Assembly (NCBI GenBank): GCA_907165275.2
Contig: CAJRBF020000003.1
Coordinates: forward strand, 372,001 to 436,000
Reading direction: 5' to 3'
DNA: 64,000 nucleotides
Source: Zygaena filipendulae
Taxonomy: Eukaryota; Arthropoda; Insecta; Lepidoptera; Zygaenidae
Numbering within the stretch: the stretch's first letter is position 1; each line of letters starts with the position of its first letter. This document shows positions 42,801-57,800 of this stretch, piece by piece. The notes below the pieces were generated by a model that saw only the letters and a list, made by a program, of their open reading frames with translations, searched no databases and was not told where the DNA came from. The translations under genes and the position numbers were made by a program.

Positions 42801-45800
42801 AAATAAATATGCGGGGGTGAGTTTAGGGGTTGCGGATAGACAAACAACAGCGAAAACCAGTTCGAAAACACCAAAAAAGCGACGTAGTTTGTTATTTTAT
42901 TGATATTAATATCGATTGTCGCTTCAAACACGCGTTTACTTAGGTAGCCTCGGGTGCGCGGAGGGGGTAGGTATTTGCGGATGACGTAATTAAATTTGAC
43001 GTTTTTTCGCTTCTCCGCGGTCGGAATCGAGCGCGGAGGGTGTCAATCGATGCGGGGGATGTTCCTCTAGGTATTTTATAGGAAAAACTTTGCGGCCAAA
43101 CCTCCCGAAAGCGTTAAATTTTGAAGAAAAGTATAAATTTTTGCAAAAATCCCAGAAATTTGGATAATTCCTGCGCCGATGCGGCCAGGAAGGGTGTCGA
43201 AAACGAAAAGAGCGTCAAACAACGCCGGACCAGCAACGAAACACTTATAAAAAACAACCAAATAACTTAAAAAACGGAATTAATAATTGAATTAGGCACT
43301 ATGCGGATTTTTCTAAGACGATGAAATATTAAAAATTACCAAAATATTAATAAATAAATATGCGGGGGTGAGTTTAGGGGTTGCGGATAGACAAACAACA
43401 GCGAAAACCAGTTCTAAAACACCAAAAAAGCGACGTAGTTTGTTATATTATTGATATTAATATCGATTGTCGCTTCGAACACGCGTTTACTTAGGTAGCC
43501 TCGGGTGCGCGGAGGGGGTAGGTATTTGCGGATGACGTAATAAAATTAGGCGTTTTTTCGCTTCGCCGCGGTCGGAATCGAGTGCGGAGGGTGTCAATCG
43601 ACGCGGGGGATGTTCCTCTAGGTATTTTATAGGAAAAACTTTGCGGCCAAACCTCCAGAAAGCGTGAAATTTTGAAGAAAAGTAAACATTTTTGCAAAAA
43701 TCCCAGAAATTTGGATAATTCCTGCGCCGACGCGGCCAGGAAAGGTGTCGAAAACGAAAAGAGCGTTAAACAACGCCGGACCAGCAACGAAACACTTATA
43801 AAAAACAACCAAATAACTTAAAAAACGGAATTAATAATTCCATCACTATGCGGATTTTCTAAGTCGATGAAATATTAAAAATTACCAAAATATTAATAAA
43901 TAAATATGCGGGGGTGAGTTTAGGGGTTGCGGATAGACAAACAACAGCGAAAACCAGTTCGAAAACACCAAAAAAGCGACGTAGTTTGTCATTTTATTGA
44001 TATTAATATCGATTGTCGCTTCAAACACGCGTTTACTTAGGTAGCCTCGGGTGCGCGGAGGGGGTAGGTATTTGCGGATGACGTAATAAAATTTGGCGTT
44101 TTTCGCTTCGCCGCGGTCGGAATCGAGCGCGGAGGGTGTCAATCGACGCGGGGGATGTTCCTCTAGGTATTTTATAGCAAAAACTTTGCGGCCAAACCTC
44201 CCGAAAGCGTTAAATTTTGAAGAAAAGTAAACATTTTTGCAAAAATCCCAGAAATTTGGATAATTCCTGCGCCGATGCGGCCAGGAAGGGTGTCGAAAAC
44301 GAAAAGAGCGTCAAACAACGCCGGACCAGCAACGAAACACTTATAAAAAACAACCAAATAACTTAAAAAACGGAATTAATAATTGAATTAGGCACTATGC
44401 GGATTTTTCTAAGACGATGAAATATTAAAAATTACCAAAATATTAATAAATAAATATGCGGGGGTGAGTTTAGGGGTTGCGGATAGACAAACAACAGCGA
44501 AAACCAGTTCTAAAACACCAAAAAAGCGACGTAGTTTGTTATATTATTGATATTAATATCGATTGTCGCTTCGAACACGCGTTTACTTAGGTAGCCTCGG
44601 GTGCGCGGAGGGGGTAGGTATTTGCGGATGACGTAATAAAATTAGGCGTTTTTTCGCTTCGCCGCGGTCGGAATCGAGTGCGGAGGGTGTCAATCGACGC
44701 GGGGGATGTTCCTCTAGGTATTTTATAGGAAAAACTTTGCGGCCAAACCTCCAGAAAGCGTGAAATTTTGAAGAAAAGTAAACATTTTTGCAAAAATCCC
44801 AGAAATTTGGATAATTCCTGCGCCGATGCGGCCAGGAAAGGTGTCGAAAACGAAAAGAGCGTCAAACAACGCCGGACCAGCAACGAAACACTTATAAAAA
44901 ACAACCAAATAACTTAAAAAACGGAATTAATAATTGAATTAGGCACTATGCGGATTTTTCTAAGACGATGAAATATTAAAAATTACCAAAATATTAATAA
45001 ATAAATATGCGGGGGTGAGTTTAGGGGTTGCGGATAGACAAACAACAGCGAAAACCAGTTCTAAAACACCAAAAAAGCGACGTAGTTTGTTATATTATTG
45101 ATATTAATATCGATTGTCGCTTCGAACACGCGTTTACTTAGGTAGCCTCGGGTGCGCGGAGGGGGTAGGTATTTGCGGATGACGTAATAAAATTAGGCGT
45201 TTTTTCGCTTCGCCGCGGTCGGAATCGAGTGCGGAGGGTGTCAATCGACGCGGGGGATGTTCCTCTAGGTATTTTATAGGAAAAACTTTGCGGCCAAACC
45301 TCCAGAAAGCGTGAAATTTTGAAGAAAAGTAAACATTTTTGCAAAAATCCCAGAAATTTGGATAATTCCTGCGCCGACGCGGCCAGGAAAGGTGTCGAAA
45401 ACGAAAAGAGCGTTAAACAACGCCGGACCAGCAACGAAACACTTATAAAAAACAACCAAATAACTTAAAAAACGGAATTAATAATTCCATCACTATGCGG
45501 ATTTTCTAAGTCGATGAAATATTAAAAATTACCAAAATATTAATAAATAAATATGCGGGGGTGAGTTTAGGGGTTGCGGATAGACAAACAACAGCGAAAA
45601 CCAGTTCGAAAACACCAAAAAAGCGACGTAGTTTGTCATTTTATTGATATTAATATCGATTGTCGCTTCAAACACGCGTTTACTTAGGTAGCCTCGGGTG
45701 CGCGGAGGGGGTAGGTATTTGCGGATGACGTAATAAAATTTGGCGTTTTTCGCTTCGCCGCGGTCGGAATCGAGCGCGGAGGGTGTCAATCGACGCGGGG

Positions 45801-48800
45801 GATGTTCCTCTAGGTATTTTATAGCAAAAACTTTGCGGCCAAACCTCCCGAAAGCGTTAAATTTTGAAGAAAAGTAAACATTTTTGCAAAAATCCCAGAA
45901 ATTTGGATAATTCCTGCGCCGATGCGGCCAGGAAGGGTGTCGAAAACGAAAAGAGCGTCAAACAACGCCGGACCAGCAACGAAACACTTATAAAAAACAA
46001 CCAAATAACTTAAAAAACGGAATTAATAATTGAATTAGGCACTATGCGGATTTTTCTAAGACGATGAAATATTAAAAATTACCAAAATATTAATAAATAA
46101 ATATGCGGGGGTGAGTTTAGGGGTTGCGGATAGACAAACAACAGCGAAAACCAGTTCTAAAACACCAAAAAAGCGACGTAGTTTGTTATATTATTGATAT
46201 TAATATCGATTGTCGCTTCGAACACGCGTTTACTTAGGTAGCCTCGGGTGCGCGGAGGGGGTAGGTATTTGCGGATGACGTAATAAAATTAGGCGTTTTT
46301 TCGCTTCGCCGCGGTCGGAATCGAGTGCGGAGGGTGTCAATCGACGCGGGGGATGTTCCTCTAGGTATTTTATAGGAAAAACTTTGCGGCCAAACCTCCA
46401 GAAAGCGTGAAATTTTGAAGAAAAGTAAACATTTTTGCAAAAATCCCAGAAATTTGGATAATTCCTGCGCCGATGCGGCCAGGAAAGGTGTCGAAAACGA
46501 AAAGAGCGTTAAACAACGCCGGACCAGCAACGAAACACTTATAAAAAACAACCAAATAACTTAAAAAACGGAATTAATAATTCCATCACTATGCGGATTT
46601 TCTAAGTCGATGAAATATTAAAAATTACCAAAATATTAATAAATAAATATGCGGGGGTGAGTTTAGGGGTTGCGGATAGACAAACAACAGCGAAAACCAG
46701 TTCGAAAACACCAAAAAAGCGACGTAGTTTGTCATTTTATTGATATTAATATCGATTGTCGCTTCAAACACGCGTTTACTTAGGTAGCCTCGGGTGCGCG
46801 GAGGGGGTAGGTATTTGCGGATGACGTAATAAAATTTGGCGTTTTTCGCTTCGCCGCGGTCGGAATCGAGCGCGGAGGGTGTCAATCGACGCGGGGGATG
46901 TTCCTCTAGGTATTTTATAGGAAAAACTTTGCGGCCAAACCTCCAGAAAGCGTGAAATTTTGAAGAAAAGTAAACATTTTTGCAAAAATCCCAGAAATTT
47001 GGATAATTCCTGCGCCGATGCGGCCAGGAAAGGTGTCGAAAACGAAAAGAGCGTTAAACAACGCCGGACCAGCAACGAAACACTTATAAAAAACAACCAA
47101 ATAACTTAAAAAACGGAATTAATAATTCCATCACTATGCGGATTTTCTAAGTCGATGAAATATTAAAAATTACCAAAATATTAATAAATAAATATGCGGG
47201 GGTGAGTTTAGGGGTTGCGGATAGACAAACAACAGCGAAAACCAGTTCGAAAACACCAAAAAAGCGACGTAGTTTGTCATTTTATTGATATTAATATCGA
47301 TTGTCGCTTCAAACACGCGTTTACTTAGGTAGCCTCGGGTGCGCGGAGGGGGTAGGTATTTGCGGATGACGTAATAAAATTTGGCGTTTTTCGCTTCGCC
47401 GCGGTCGGAATCGAGCGCGGAGGGTGTCAATCGACGCGGGGGATGTTCCTCTAGGTATTTTATAGCAAAAACTTTGCGGCCAAACCTCCCGAAAGCGTTA
47501 AATTTTGAAGAAAAGTAAACATTTTTGCAAAAATCCCAGAAATTTGGATAATTCCTGCGCCGATGCGGCCAGGAAGGGTGTCGAAAACGAAAAGAGCGTT
47601 AAACAACGCCGGACCAGCAACGAAACACTTATAAAAAACAACCAAATAACTTAAACAACGGAATTAATAATTCAATTACTATGCGGATTTTTCTAAGTCG
47701 ATGAAATATTAAAAATTACCAAAATATTAATAAATAAATATGCGGGGGTGAGTTAAGGGTTTGCGGATAGACAAACAACAGCGAAAGCTAGTTCGAAAAC
47801 ACCAAAAAAACCAAGTAATTTGTTATTTTATTGATATTAATATCGATTGTCGCTTCAAACACGCGTTTACTTAGGTAGCCTCGGGTGCGCGAAGGGGGTA
47901 GGTATTTGCGGATGACGTCATAAAATTTGGCGTTTTTTCGCTTCGCCGCGGTCGGAATCGAGGGCGGAGGGTGTCAATCGACGCGGGGGATGTTCCTCTG
48001 GGTATTTTATAGCAAAAACTTTGCGGCCAAACCTCCTGAAAGCGTTAAATTTTGAAGAAAAGTAAACATTTTGCAAAAATCCCAGAAATTTGGATAATTC
48101 CTGCGCCGATGCGGCCAGGAAAGGTGTCGAAAATGAAAAGAGCGTTGAACAACGCCGGACCAGCAACGAAACACTTATAAAAAACAACCAAATAACTTAA
48201 AAAACGGAATTAATAATTCAATCACTATGCGGATTTTCTAAGTCGATGAAATATTAAAAATTACCAAAATATTAATAAATAAATATGCGGGGGTGAGTTT
48301 AGGGGTTGCGAATAGACAAACAACAGCGAAAACCAGTCCGAAAACACCAAAAAAGCGACGTAGTTTGTTATTTTATTGATATTAATATCGATTGTCGCTT
48401 CAAACACGCGTTTACTTAGGTAGCCTCGGGTGCGCGGAGGGGGTAGGTATTTGCGGATGACGTAATAAAATTAGGCGTTTTTTCGCTTCGCCGCGATCGG
48501 AATCGAGTGCGGAGGGTGTCAATCGACGCGGGGGATGTTCCTCTAGGTATTTTATAGGAAAAACTTTGCGGCCAAACCTCTAGAAAGCGTGAAATTTTGA
48601 AGAAAAGTAAACATTTTTGCAAAAATCCCAGAAATTTGGATAATTCCTGCGCCGATGCGGCCAGGAAGGGTGTCGAAAACGAAAAGAGCGTTAAACAACG
48701 CCGGACCAGCAACGAAACACTTATAAAAAACAACCAAATAACTTAAAAAACGGAATTAATAATTCAATCACTATGCGGATTTTCTAAGTCGATGAAATAT

Positions 48801-51800
48801 TAAAAATTACCAAAATATTAATAAATAAATATGCGGGGGTGAGTTTAGAGGTTGCGGATAGACAAACAACAGCGAAAACCAGTCCGAAAACACCAAAAAA
48901 GCGACGTAGTTTGTTATTTTATTGATATTAATATCGATTGTCGCTTCAAACACGCGTTTACTTAGGTAGCCTCGGGTGCGCGGAAGGGGTAGGTATTTGC
49001 GGATGACGTAATAAAATTTGGCGTTTTTTTGCTTCGCCGCGGTCGGAATCGAGCGCGGAGGGTGTCAATCGACGCGGGGGATGTTCCTCTAGGTATTTTA
49101 TAGGAAAAACTTTGCAGCCAAACCTCCCGAAAGCGTAAAATTTTGAAGAAAAGTATAAATTTTTGCAAAAATCCCAGAAATTTGGATAATTCCTGCGCCG
49201 ATGCGGCCAGGAAGGGTGTCGAAAACGAAAAGAGCGTCAAACAACGCCGGACCAGCAACGAAACACTTATAAAAAACAACCAAATAACTTAAAAAACGGA
49301 ATTAATAATTGAATTAGGCACTATGCGGATTTTTCTAAGACGATGAAATATTAAAAATTACCAAAATATTAATAAATAAATATGCGGGGGTGAGTTTAGG
49401 GGTTGCGGATAGACAAACAATAGCGAAAACCAGTTCGAAAACACCAAAAAAGCGACGTAGTTTGTTATTTTATTGATATTAATATCGATTGTCGCTTCAA
49501 ACACGCGTTTACTTAGGTAGCCTCGGGTGCGCGGAGGGGGTAGGTATTTGCGGATGACGTAATAAAATTTGGCGTTTTTCGCTTCGCCGCGGTCGGAATC
49601 GAGCGCGGAGGGTGTCAATCGACGCGGGGGATGTTCCTCTAGGTATTTTATAGAAAAAACTTTGCGGCCAAACCTCCCGAAAGCGTAAAATTTTGAAGAA
49701 AAGTAAACATTTTTGCAAAAATCCCAGAAATTTGGATAATTCCTGCGCCGATGCGGCCAGGAAGGGTGTCGAAAACGAAAAGAGCGTTAAACAACGCCGG
49801 ACCAGCAACGAAACACTTATAAAAAACAACCAAATAATTTAAACAACGGAATTAATAATTCAATTACTATGCGGATTTTTCTAAGTCTATGAAATATTAA
49901 AAATTACCAAAATATTAATAAATAAATATGCGGGGGTGAGTTTAGGGGTTGCGGATAGACAAACAACAGCGAAAACCAGTTCGAAAACACCAAAAAAACC
50001 AAGTAATTTGTTATTTTATTGATATTAATATCGATTGTCGCTTCAAACACGCGTTTACTTAGGTAGCCTCGGGTGCGCGAAGGGGGTAGGTATTTGCGGA
50101 TGACGTCATAAAATTTGGCGTTTTTTCGCTTCGCCGCGGTCGGAATCGAGGCCGGAGGGTGTCAATCGACGCGGGGGATGTTCCTCTAGGTATTTTATAG
50201 GAAAAACTTTGCGGCCAAACCTCCCGAAAGCGTTAAATTTTGAAGAAAAGTAAACATTTTGCAAAAATCCCAGAAATTTGGATAATTCCTGCGCCGATGC
50301 GGCCAGGAATGGTGTCGAAAACGAAAAGAGCGTTGAACAACGCCGGACCAGCAACGAAACACTTATAAAAAACAACCAAATAACTTAAAAAACGGAATTA
50401 ATAATTCAATTACTATGCGGATTTTCTAAGTCGATGAAATATTAAAAATTACCAAAATATTAATAAATAAATATGCGAGGGTGAGTTTAGGGGTTGCGGA
50501 TAGACAAATAACAGCGAAAACCAGTTCGCCGCGGTCGGAATCGAGCGCGGAGGGTGTCAATCGACGCGGGGGATGTTCCTCTAGGTATTTTATAGGAAAA
50601 ACTTTGCGGCCAAACCTCCCGAAAGCGTAAAATTTTGAAGAAAAGTAAACATTTTTGCAAAAATCCCAGAAATTTGGATAATTCCTGCGCCGATGCGGCC
50701 AGGAAGGGTGTCGAAAACGAAAAGAGCGTTAAACAACGCCGGACCAGCAACGAAACACTTATAAAAAACAACCAAATAACTTAAAAAACGGAATTAATAA
50801 TTCAATTACTATGCGGGTTTTTCCAAGTCGATGAAATATTAAAAATTACCAAAATATTAATAAATAAATATGCGGGGGTGAGTTTAGGGGTTGCGGATAG
50901 ACAAACAACAGCGAAAACCAGTTCGAAAACACCAAAAAAGCGACGTAGTTTGTTATTTTATTGATATTAATATCGATTGTCGCTTCAAACACGCGTTTAC
51001 TTAGGTAGCCTCGGGTGCGCGGAGGGGGTAGGTATTTGCGGATGACGTAATAAAATTTGGCGTTTTTTCGCTTCGCCGCGGTCGGAATCGAGGGCGGAGG
51101 GTGTCAATCGACGCGGGGGATGTTCCTCTAGGTATTTTATAGGAAAAACTTTTCGGCCATACCTCCCGAAAGCGTTAAATTTTGAAGAAAAGTAAACATT
51201 TTTGCAAAAATCCCAGAAATTTGGATAATTCCTGCGCCGATGCGGCCAGGAAGGGTGTCGAAAACGAAAAGAGCGTTAAACAACGCCGGACCAGCAACGA
51301 AACACTTATAAAAAACAACCAAATAACTTAAACAACGGAATTAATAATTCAATTACTATGCGGATTTTTCTAAGTCGATGAAATATTAAAAATTACCAAA
51401 ATATTAATAAATAAATATGCGGGGGTGAGTTAAGGGTTTGCGGATAGACAAACAACAGCGAAAACCAGTTCGAAAACACCAAAAAAACCAAGTAATTTGT
51501 TATTTTATTGATATTAATATCGATTGTCGCTTCAAACACGCGTTTACTTAGGTAGCCTCGGGTGCGCGAAGGGGGTAGGTATTTGCGGATGACGTCATAA
51601 AATTTGGCGTTTTTTCGCTTCGCCGCGGTCGGAATCGAGGGCGGAGGGTGTCAATCGACGCGGGGGATGTTCCTCTAGGTATTTTATAGGAAAAACTTTG
51701 CGGCCAAACCTCCAGAAAGCGTAAAATTTTGAAGAAAAGTAAACATTTTTGCAAAAATCCCAGAAATTTGGATAATTCCTGCGCCGATGCGGCCAGGAAG

Positions 51801-54800
51801 GGTGTCGAAAACGAAAAGAGCGTCAAACAACGCCGGACCAATAACGAAACACTTATAAAAAACAACCAAATAACTTAAAAAACGGAATTAATAATTCAAT
51901 TACTATGCGGATTTTCTAAGTCGATGAAATATTAAAAATTACCAAAATATTAATAAATAAATATGCGGGGGTGAGTTTAGGGGTTGCGAATAGACAAATA
52001 ACAGCGAAAACCAGTTCGCCGCGGTCGGAATCGAGCGCGGAGGGTGTCAATCGACGCGGGGGATGTTCCTCTAGGTATTTTATAGGAAAAACTTTGCGGC
52101 CAAACCTCCCTAAAGCGTAAAATTTTGAAGAAAAGTAAAAATTTTTGCAAAAATCCCAGAAATTTGGATAATTCCTGCGCCGATGCGGCCAGGAAGGGTG
52201 TCGAAAACGAAAAGAGCGTTAAACAACGCCGGACCAGCAACGAAACACTTATAAAAAACAACCAAATAACTTAAAAAACGGAATTAATAATTCAATTACT
52301 ATGCGGGTTTTTCCAAGTCGATGAAATATTAAAAATTACCAAAATATTAATAAATAAATATGCGGGGGTGAGATTAGGGGTTGCGGATAGACAAACAACA
52401 GCGAAAACCAGTTCGAAAACACCAAAAAAGCGACGTAGTTTGTTATTTTATTGATATTAATATCGATTGTCGCTTCAAACACGCGTTTACTTAGGTAGCC
52501 TCGGGTGGGCGGAGGGGGGGTATGTATTTGCTGATGACGTAATAAAATTTGGCGTTTTTCGCTTCGCCGCGGTCGGAATCGAGCGCGGAGGGTGTCAATC
52601 GACGCGGAGGATGTTCCTCTAGGTATTTTATAGCAAAAACTTTGCGGCCAAACCTCCCGAAAGCGTTAAATTTTGAAGAAAAGTATAAATTTTTGCAAAA
52701 ATCCCAGAAATTTGGATAATTCCTGCGCCGATGCGGCCAGGAAGGGTGTCGAAAACGAAAAGAGCGTCAAACAACGCCGGACCAGCAACGAAACACTTAT
52801 AAAAAACAACCAAATAACTTAAAAAACGGAATTAATAATTGAATTAGGCACTATGCGGATTTTTCTAAGACGATGAAATATTAAAAATTACCAAAATATT
52901 AATAAATAAATATGCGGGGGTGAGTTTAGGGGTTGCGGATAGACAAACAACAGCGAAAACCAGTTCTAAAACACCAAAAAAGCGACGTAGTTTGTTATAT
53001 TATTGATATTAATATCGATTGTCGCTTCGAACACGCGTTTACTTAGGTAGCCTCGGGTGCGCGGAGGGGGTAGGTATTTGCGGATGACGTAATAAAATTA
53101 GGCGTTTTTTCGCTTCGCCGCGGTCAGAATCGAGTGCGGAGGGTGTCAATCGACGCGGGGGATGTTCCTCTAGGTATTTTATAGGAAAAACTTTGCGGCC
53201 AAACCTCCAGAAAGCGTGAAATTTTGAAGAAAAGTAAACATTTTTGCAAAAATCCCAGAAATTTGGATAATTCCTGCGCCGATGCGGCCAGGAAAGGTGT
53301 CGAAAACGAAAAGAGCGTTAAACAACGCCGGACCAGCAACGAAACACTTATAAAAAACAACCAAATAACTTAAAAAACGGAATTAATAATTCCATCACTA
53401 TGCGGATTTCCTAAGTCGATGAAATATTAAAAATTTCCAAAATATTAATAAATAAATATGCGGGGTGAGTTTAGGGGTTGCGGATAGACAAACAACAGCG
53501 AAAACCAGTTCGAAAACACCAAAAAAGCGACGTAGTTTGTTATTTTATTGATATTAATATCGATTGTCGCTTCAAACACGCGTTTACTTAGGTAGCCTCG
53601 GGTGCGCGGAGGGGGTAGGTATTTGCGGATGACGTAATTAAATTTGACGTTTTTTCGCTTCTCCGCGGTCGGAATCGAGCGCGGAGGGTGTCAATCGATG
53701 CGGGGGATGTTCCTCTAGGTATTTTATAGGAAAAACTTTGCGGCCAAACCTCCCGAAAGCGTTAAATTTTGAAGAAAAGTATAAATTTTTGCAAAAATCC
53801 CAAAAATTTGGATAATTCCTGCGCCGATGCGGCCAGGAAGGGTGTCGAAAACGAAAAGAGCGTCAAACAACGCCGGACCAGCAACGAAACACTTATAAAA
53901 AACAACCAAATAACTTAAAAAACGGAATTAATAATTGAATTAGGCACTATGCGGATTTTTCTAAGACGATGAAATATTAAAAATTACCAAAATATTAATA
54001 AATAAATATGCGGGGGTGAGTTTAGGGGTTGCGGATAGACAAACAACAGCGAAAACCAGTTCGAAAACACCAAAAAAGCGACGTAGTTTGTTATATTATT
54101 GATATTAATATCGATTGTCGCTTCGAACACGCGTTTACTTAGGTAGCCTCGGGTGCGCGGAGGGGGTAGGTATTTGCGGATGACGTAATAAAATTAGGCG
54201 TTTTTTCGCTTCGCCGCGGTCGGAATCGAGTGCGGAGGGTGTCAATCGACGCGGGGGATGTTCCTCTAGGTATTTTATAGGAAAAACTTTGCGGCCAAAC
54301 CTCCAGAAAGCGTGAAATTTTGAAGAAAAGTAAACATTTTTGCAAAAATCCCAGAAATTTGGATAATTCCTGCGCCGATGCGGCCAGGAAAGGTGTCGAA
54401 AACGAAAAGAGCGTTAAACAACGCCGGACCAGCAACGAAACACTTATAAAAAACAACCAAATAACTTAAAAAACGGAATTAATAATTCCATCACTATGCG
54501 GATTTTCTAAGTCGATGAAATATTAAAAATTTCCAAAATATTAATAAATAAATATGCGGGGTGAGTTTAGGGGTTGCGGATAGACAAACAACAGCGAAAA
54601 CCAGTTCGAAAACACCAAAAAAGCGACGTAGTTTGTTATTTTATTGATATTAATATCGATTGTCGCTTCAAACACGCGTTTACTTAGGTAGCCTCGGGTG
54701 CGCGGAGGGGGTAGGTATTTGCGGATGACGTAATTAAATTTGACGTTTTTTCGCTTCTCCGCGGTCGGAATCGAGCGCGGAGGGTGTCAATCGATGCGGG

Positions 54801-57800
54801 GGATGTTCCTCTAGGTATTTTATAGGAAAAACTTTGCGGCCAAACCTCCCGAAAGCGTTAAATTTTGAAGAAAAGTATAAATTTTTGCAAAAATCCCAGA
54901 AATTTGGATAATTCCTGCGCCGATGCGGCCAGGAAGGGTGTCGAAAACGAAAAGAGCGTCAAACAACGCCGGACCAGCAACGAAACACTTATAAAAAACA
55001 ACCAAATAACTTAAAAAACGGAATTAATAATTGAATTAGGCACTATGCGGATTTTTCTAAGACGATGAAATATTAAAAATTACCAAAATATTAATAAATA
55101 AATATGCGGGGGTGAGTTTAGGGGTTGCGGATAGACAAACAACAGCGAAAACCAGTTCGAAAACACCAAAAAAGCGACGTAGTTTGTTATTTTATTGATA
55201 TTAATATCGATTGTCGCTTCAAACACGCGTTTACTTAGGTAGCCTCGGGTGCGCGAAGGGGGTAGGTATTTGCGGATGACGTAATAAAATTAGGCGTTTT
55301 TTCGCTTCGCCGCGGTCGGAATCGAGTGCGGAGGGTGTCAATCGACGCGGGGGATGTTCCTCTAGGTATTTTATAGGAAAAACTTTGCGGCCAAACCTCC
55401 AGAAAGCGTAAAATTTTGAAGAAAAGTAAACATTTTTGCAAAAATCCCAGAAATTTGGATAATTCCTGCGCCGATGCGGCCAGGAAGGGTGTCGAAAACG
55501 AAAAGAGCGTCAAACAACGCCGGACCAATAACGAAACACTTATAAAAAACAACCAAATAACTTAAAAAACGGAATTAATAATTCAATTACTATGCGGATT
55601 TTCTAAGTCGATGAAATATTAAAAATTACCAAAATATTAATAAATAAATATGCGGGGGTGAGTTTAGGGGTTGCGAATAGACAAATAACAGCGAAAACCA
55701 GTTCGCCGCGGTCGGAATCGAGCGCGGAGGGTGTCAATCGACGCGGGGGATGTTCCTCTAGGTATTTTATAGGAAAAACTTTGCGGCCAAACCTCCCTAA
55801 AGCGTAAAATTTTGAAGAAAAGTAAAAATTTTTGCAAAAATCCCAGAAATTTGGATAATTCCTGCGCCGATGCGGCCAGGAAGGGTGTCGAAAACGAAAA
55901 GAGCGTTAAACAACGCCGGACCAGCAACGAAACACTTATAAAAAACAACCAAATAACTTAAAAAACGGAATTAATAATTCAATTACTATGCGGGTTTTTC
56001 CAAGTCGATGAAATATTAAAAATTACCAAAATATTAATAAATAAATATGCGGGGGTGAGTTTAGGGGTTGCGGATAGACAAACAACAGCGAAAACCAGTT
56101 CGAAAACACCAAAAAAGCGACGTAGTTTGTTATTTTATTGATATTAATATCGATTGTCGCTTCAAACACGCGTTTACTTAGGTAGCCTCGGGTGGGCGGA
56201 GGGGGGGTATGTATTTGCTGATGACGTAATAAAATTTGGCGTTTTTTTTGCTTCGCCGCGGTCGGAATCGAGCGCGGAGGGTGTCAATCGACGCGGGGGA
56301 TGTTCCTCTAGGTATTTTATAGGAAAAACTTTGCGGCCAAACCTCCCGAAAGCGTAAAATTTTGAAGAAAAGTAAAAATTTTCGCAAAAATCCCAGAAAT
56401 TTGGATAATTCCTGCGCCGATGCGGCCAGGAAGGGTGTCGAAAACGAAAAGAGCGTCAAACAACGCCGGACCAGCAACGAAACACTTATAAAAAACAACC
56501 AAATAACTTAAAAAACTGAATTAATAATTCAATTACTATGCGGATTTTTCTAAGTCGATGAAATATTAAAAATTACCAAAATATTAATAAATAAATATGC
56601 GGGGGTGAGTTTAGGGGTTGCGGATAGACAAACAACAGCGAAAACCAGTTCGAAAACACCAAAAAAGCGACGTAGTTTGTCATTTTATTGATATTAATAT
56701 CGATTGTCGCTTCAAACACGCGTTTACTTAGGTAGCCTCGGGTGCGCGGAGGGGGTAGGTATTTGCGGATGACGTAATAAAATTTGGCGTTTTTCGCTTC
56801 GCCGCGGTCGGAATCGAGCGCGGAGGGTGTCAATCGACGCGGGGGATGTTCCTCTAGGTATTTTATAGCAAAAACTTTGCGGCCAAACCTCCCGAAAGCG
56901 TTAAATTTTGAAGAAAAGTATAAATTTTTGCAAAAATCCCAGAAATTTGGATAATTCCTGCGCCGATGCGGCCAGGAAGGGTGTCGAAAACGAAAAGAGC
57001 GTCAAACAACGCCGGACCAGCAACGAAACACTTATAAAAAACAACCAAATAACTTAAAAAACGGAATTAATAATTGAATTAGGCACTATGCGGATTTTTC
57101 TAAGACGATGAAATATTAAAAATTACCAAAATATTAATAAATAAATATGCGGGGGTGAGTTTAGGGGTTGCGGATAGACAAACAACAGCGAAAACCAGTT
57201 CTAAAACACCAAAAAAGCGACGTAGTTTGTTATATTATTGATATTAATATCGATTGTCGCTTCGAACACGCGTTTACTTAGGTAGCCTCGGGTGCGCGGA
57301 GGGGGTAGGTATTTGCGGATGACGTAATAAAATTAGGCGTTTTTTCGCTTCGCCGCGGTCGGAATCGAGTGCGGAGGGTGTCAATCGACGCGGGGGATGT
57401 TCCTCTAGGTATTTTATAGGAAAAACTTTGCGGCCAAACCTCCAGAAAGCGTGAAATTTTGAAGAAAAGTAAACATTTTTGCAAAAATCCCAGAAATTTG
57501 GATAATTCCTGCGCCGATGCGGCCAGGAAAGGTGTCGAAAACGAAAAGAGCGTTAAACAACGCCGGACCAGCAACGAAACACTTATAAAAAACAACCAAA
57601 TAACTTAAAAAACGGAATTAATAATTCCATCACTATGCGGATTTTCTAAGTCGATGAAATATTAAAAATTTCCAAAATATTAATAAATAAATATGCGGGG
57701 TGAGTTTAGGGGTTGCGGATAGACAAACAACAGCGAAAACCAGTTCGAAAACACCAAAAAAGCGACGTAGTTTGTTATTTTATTGATATTAATATCGATT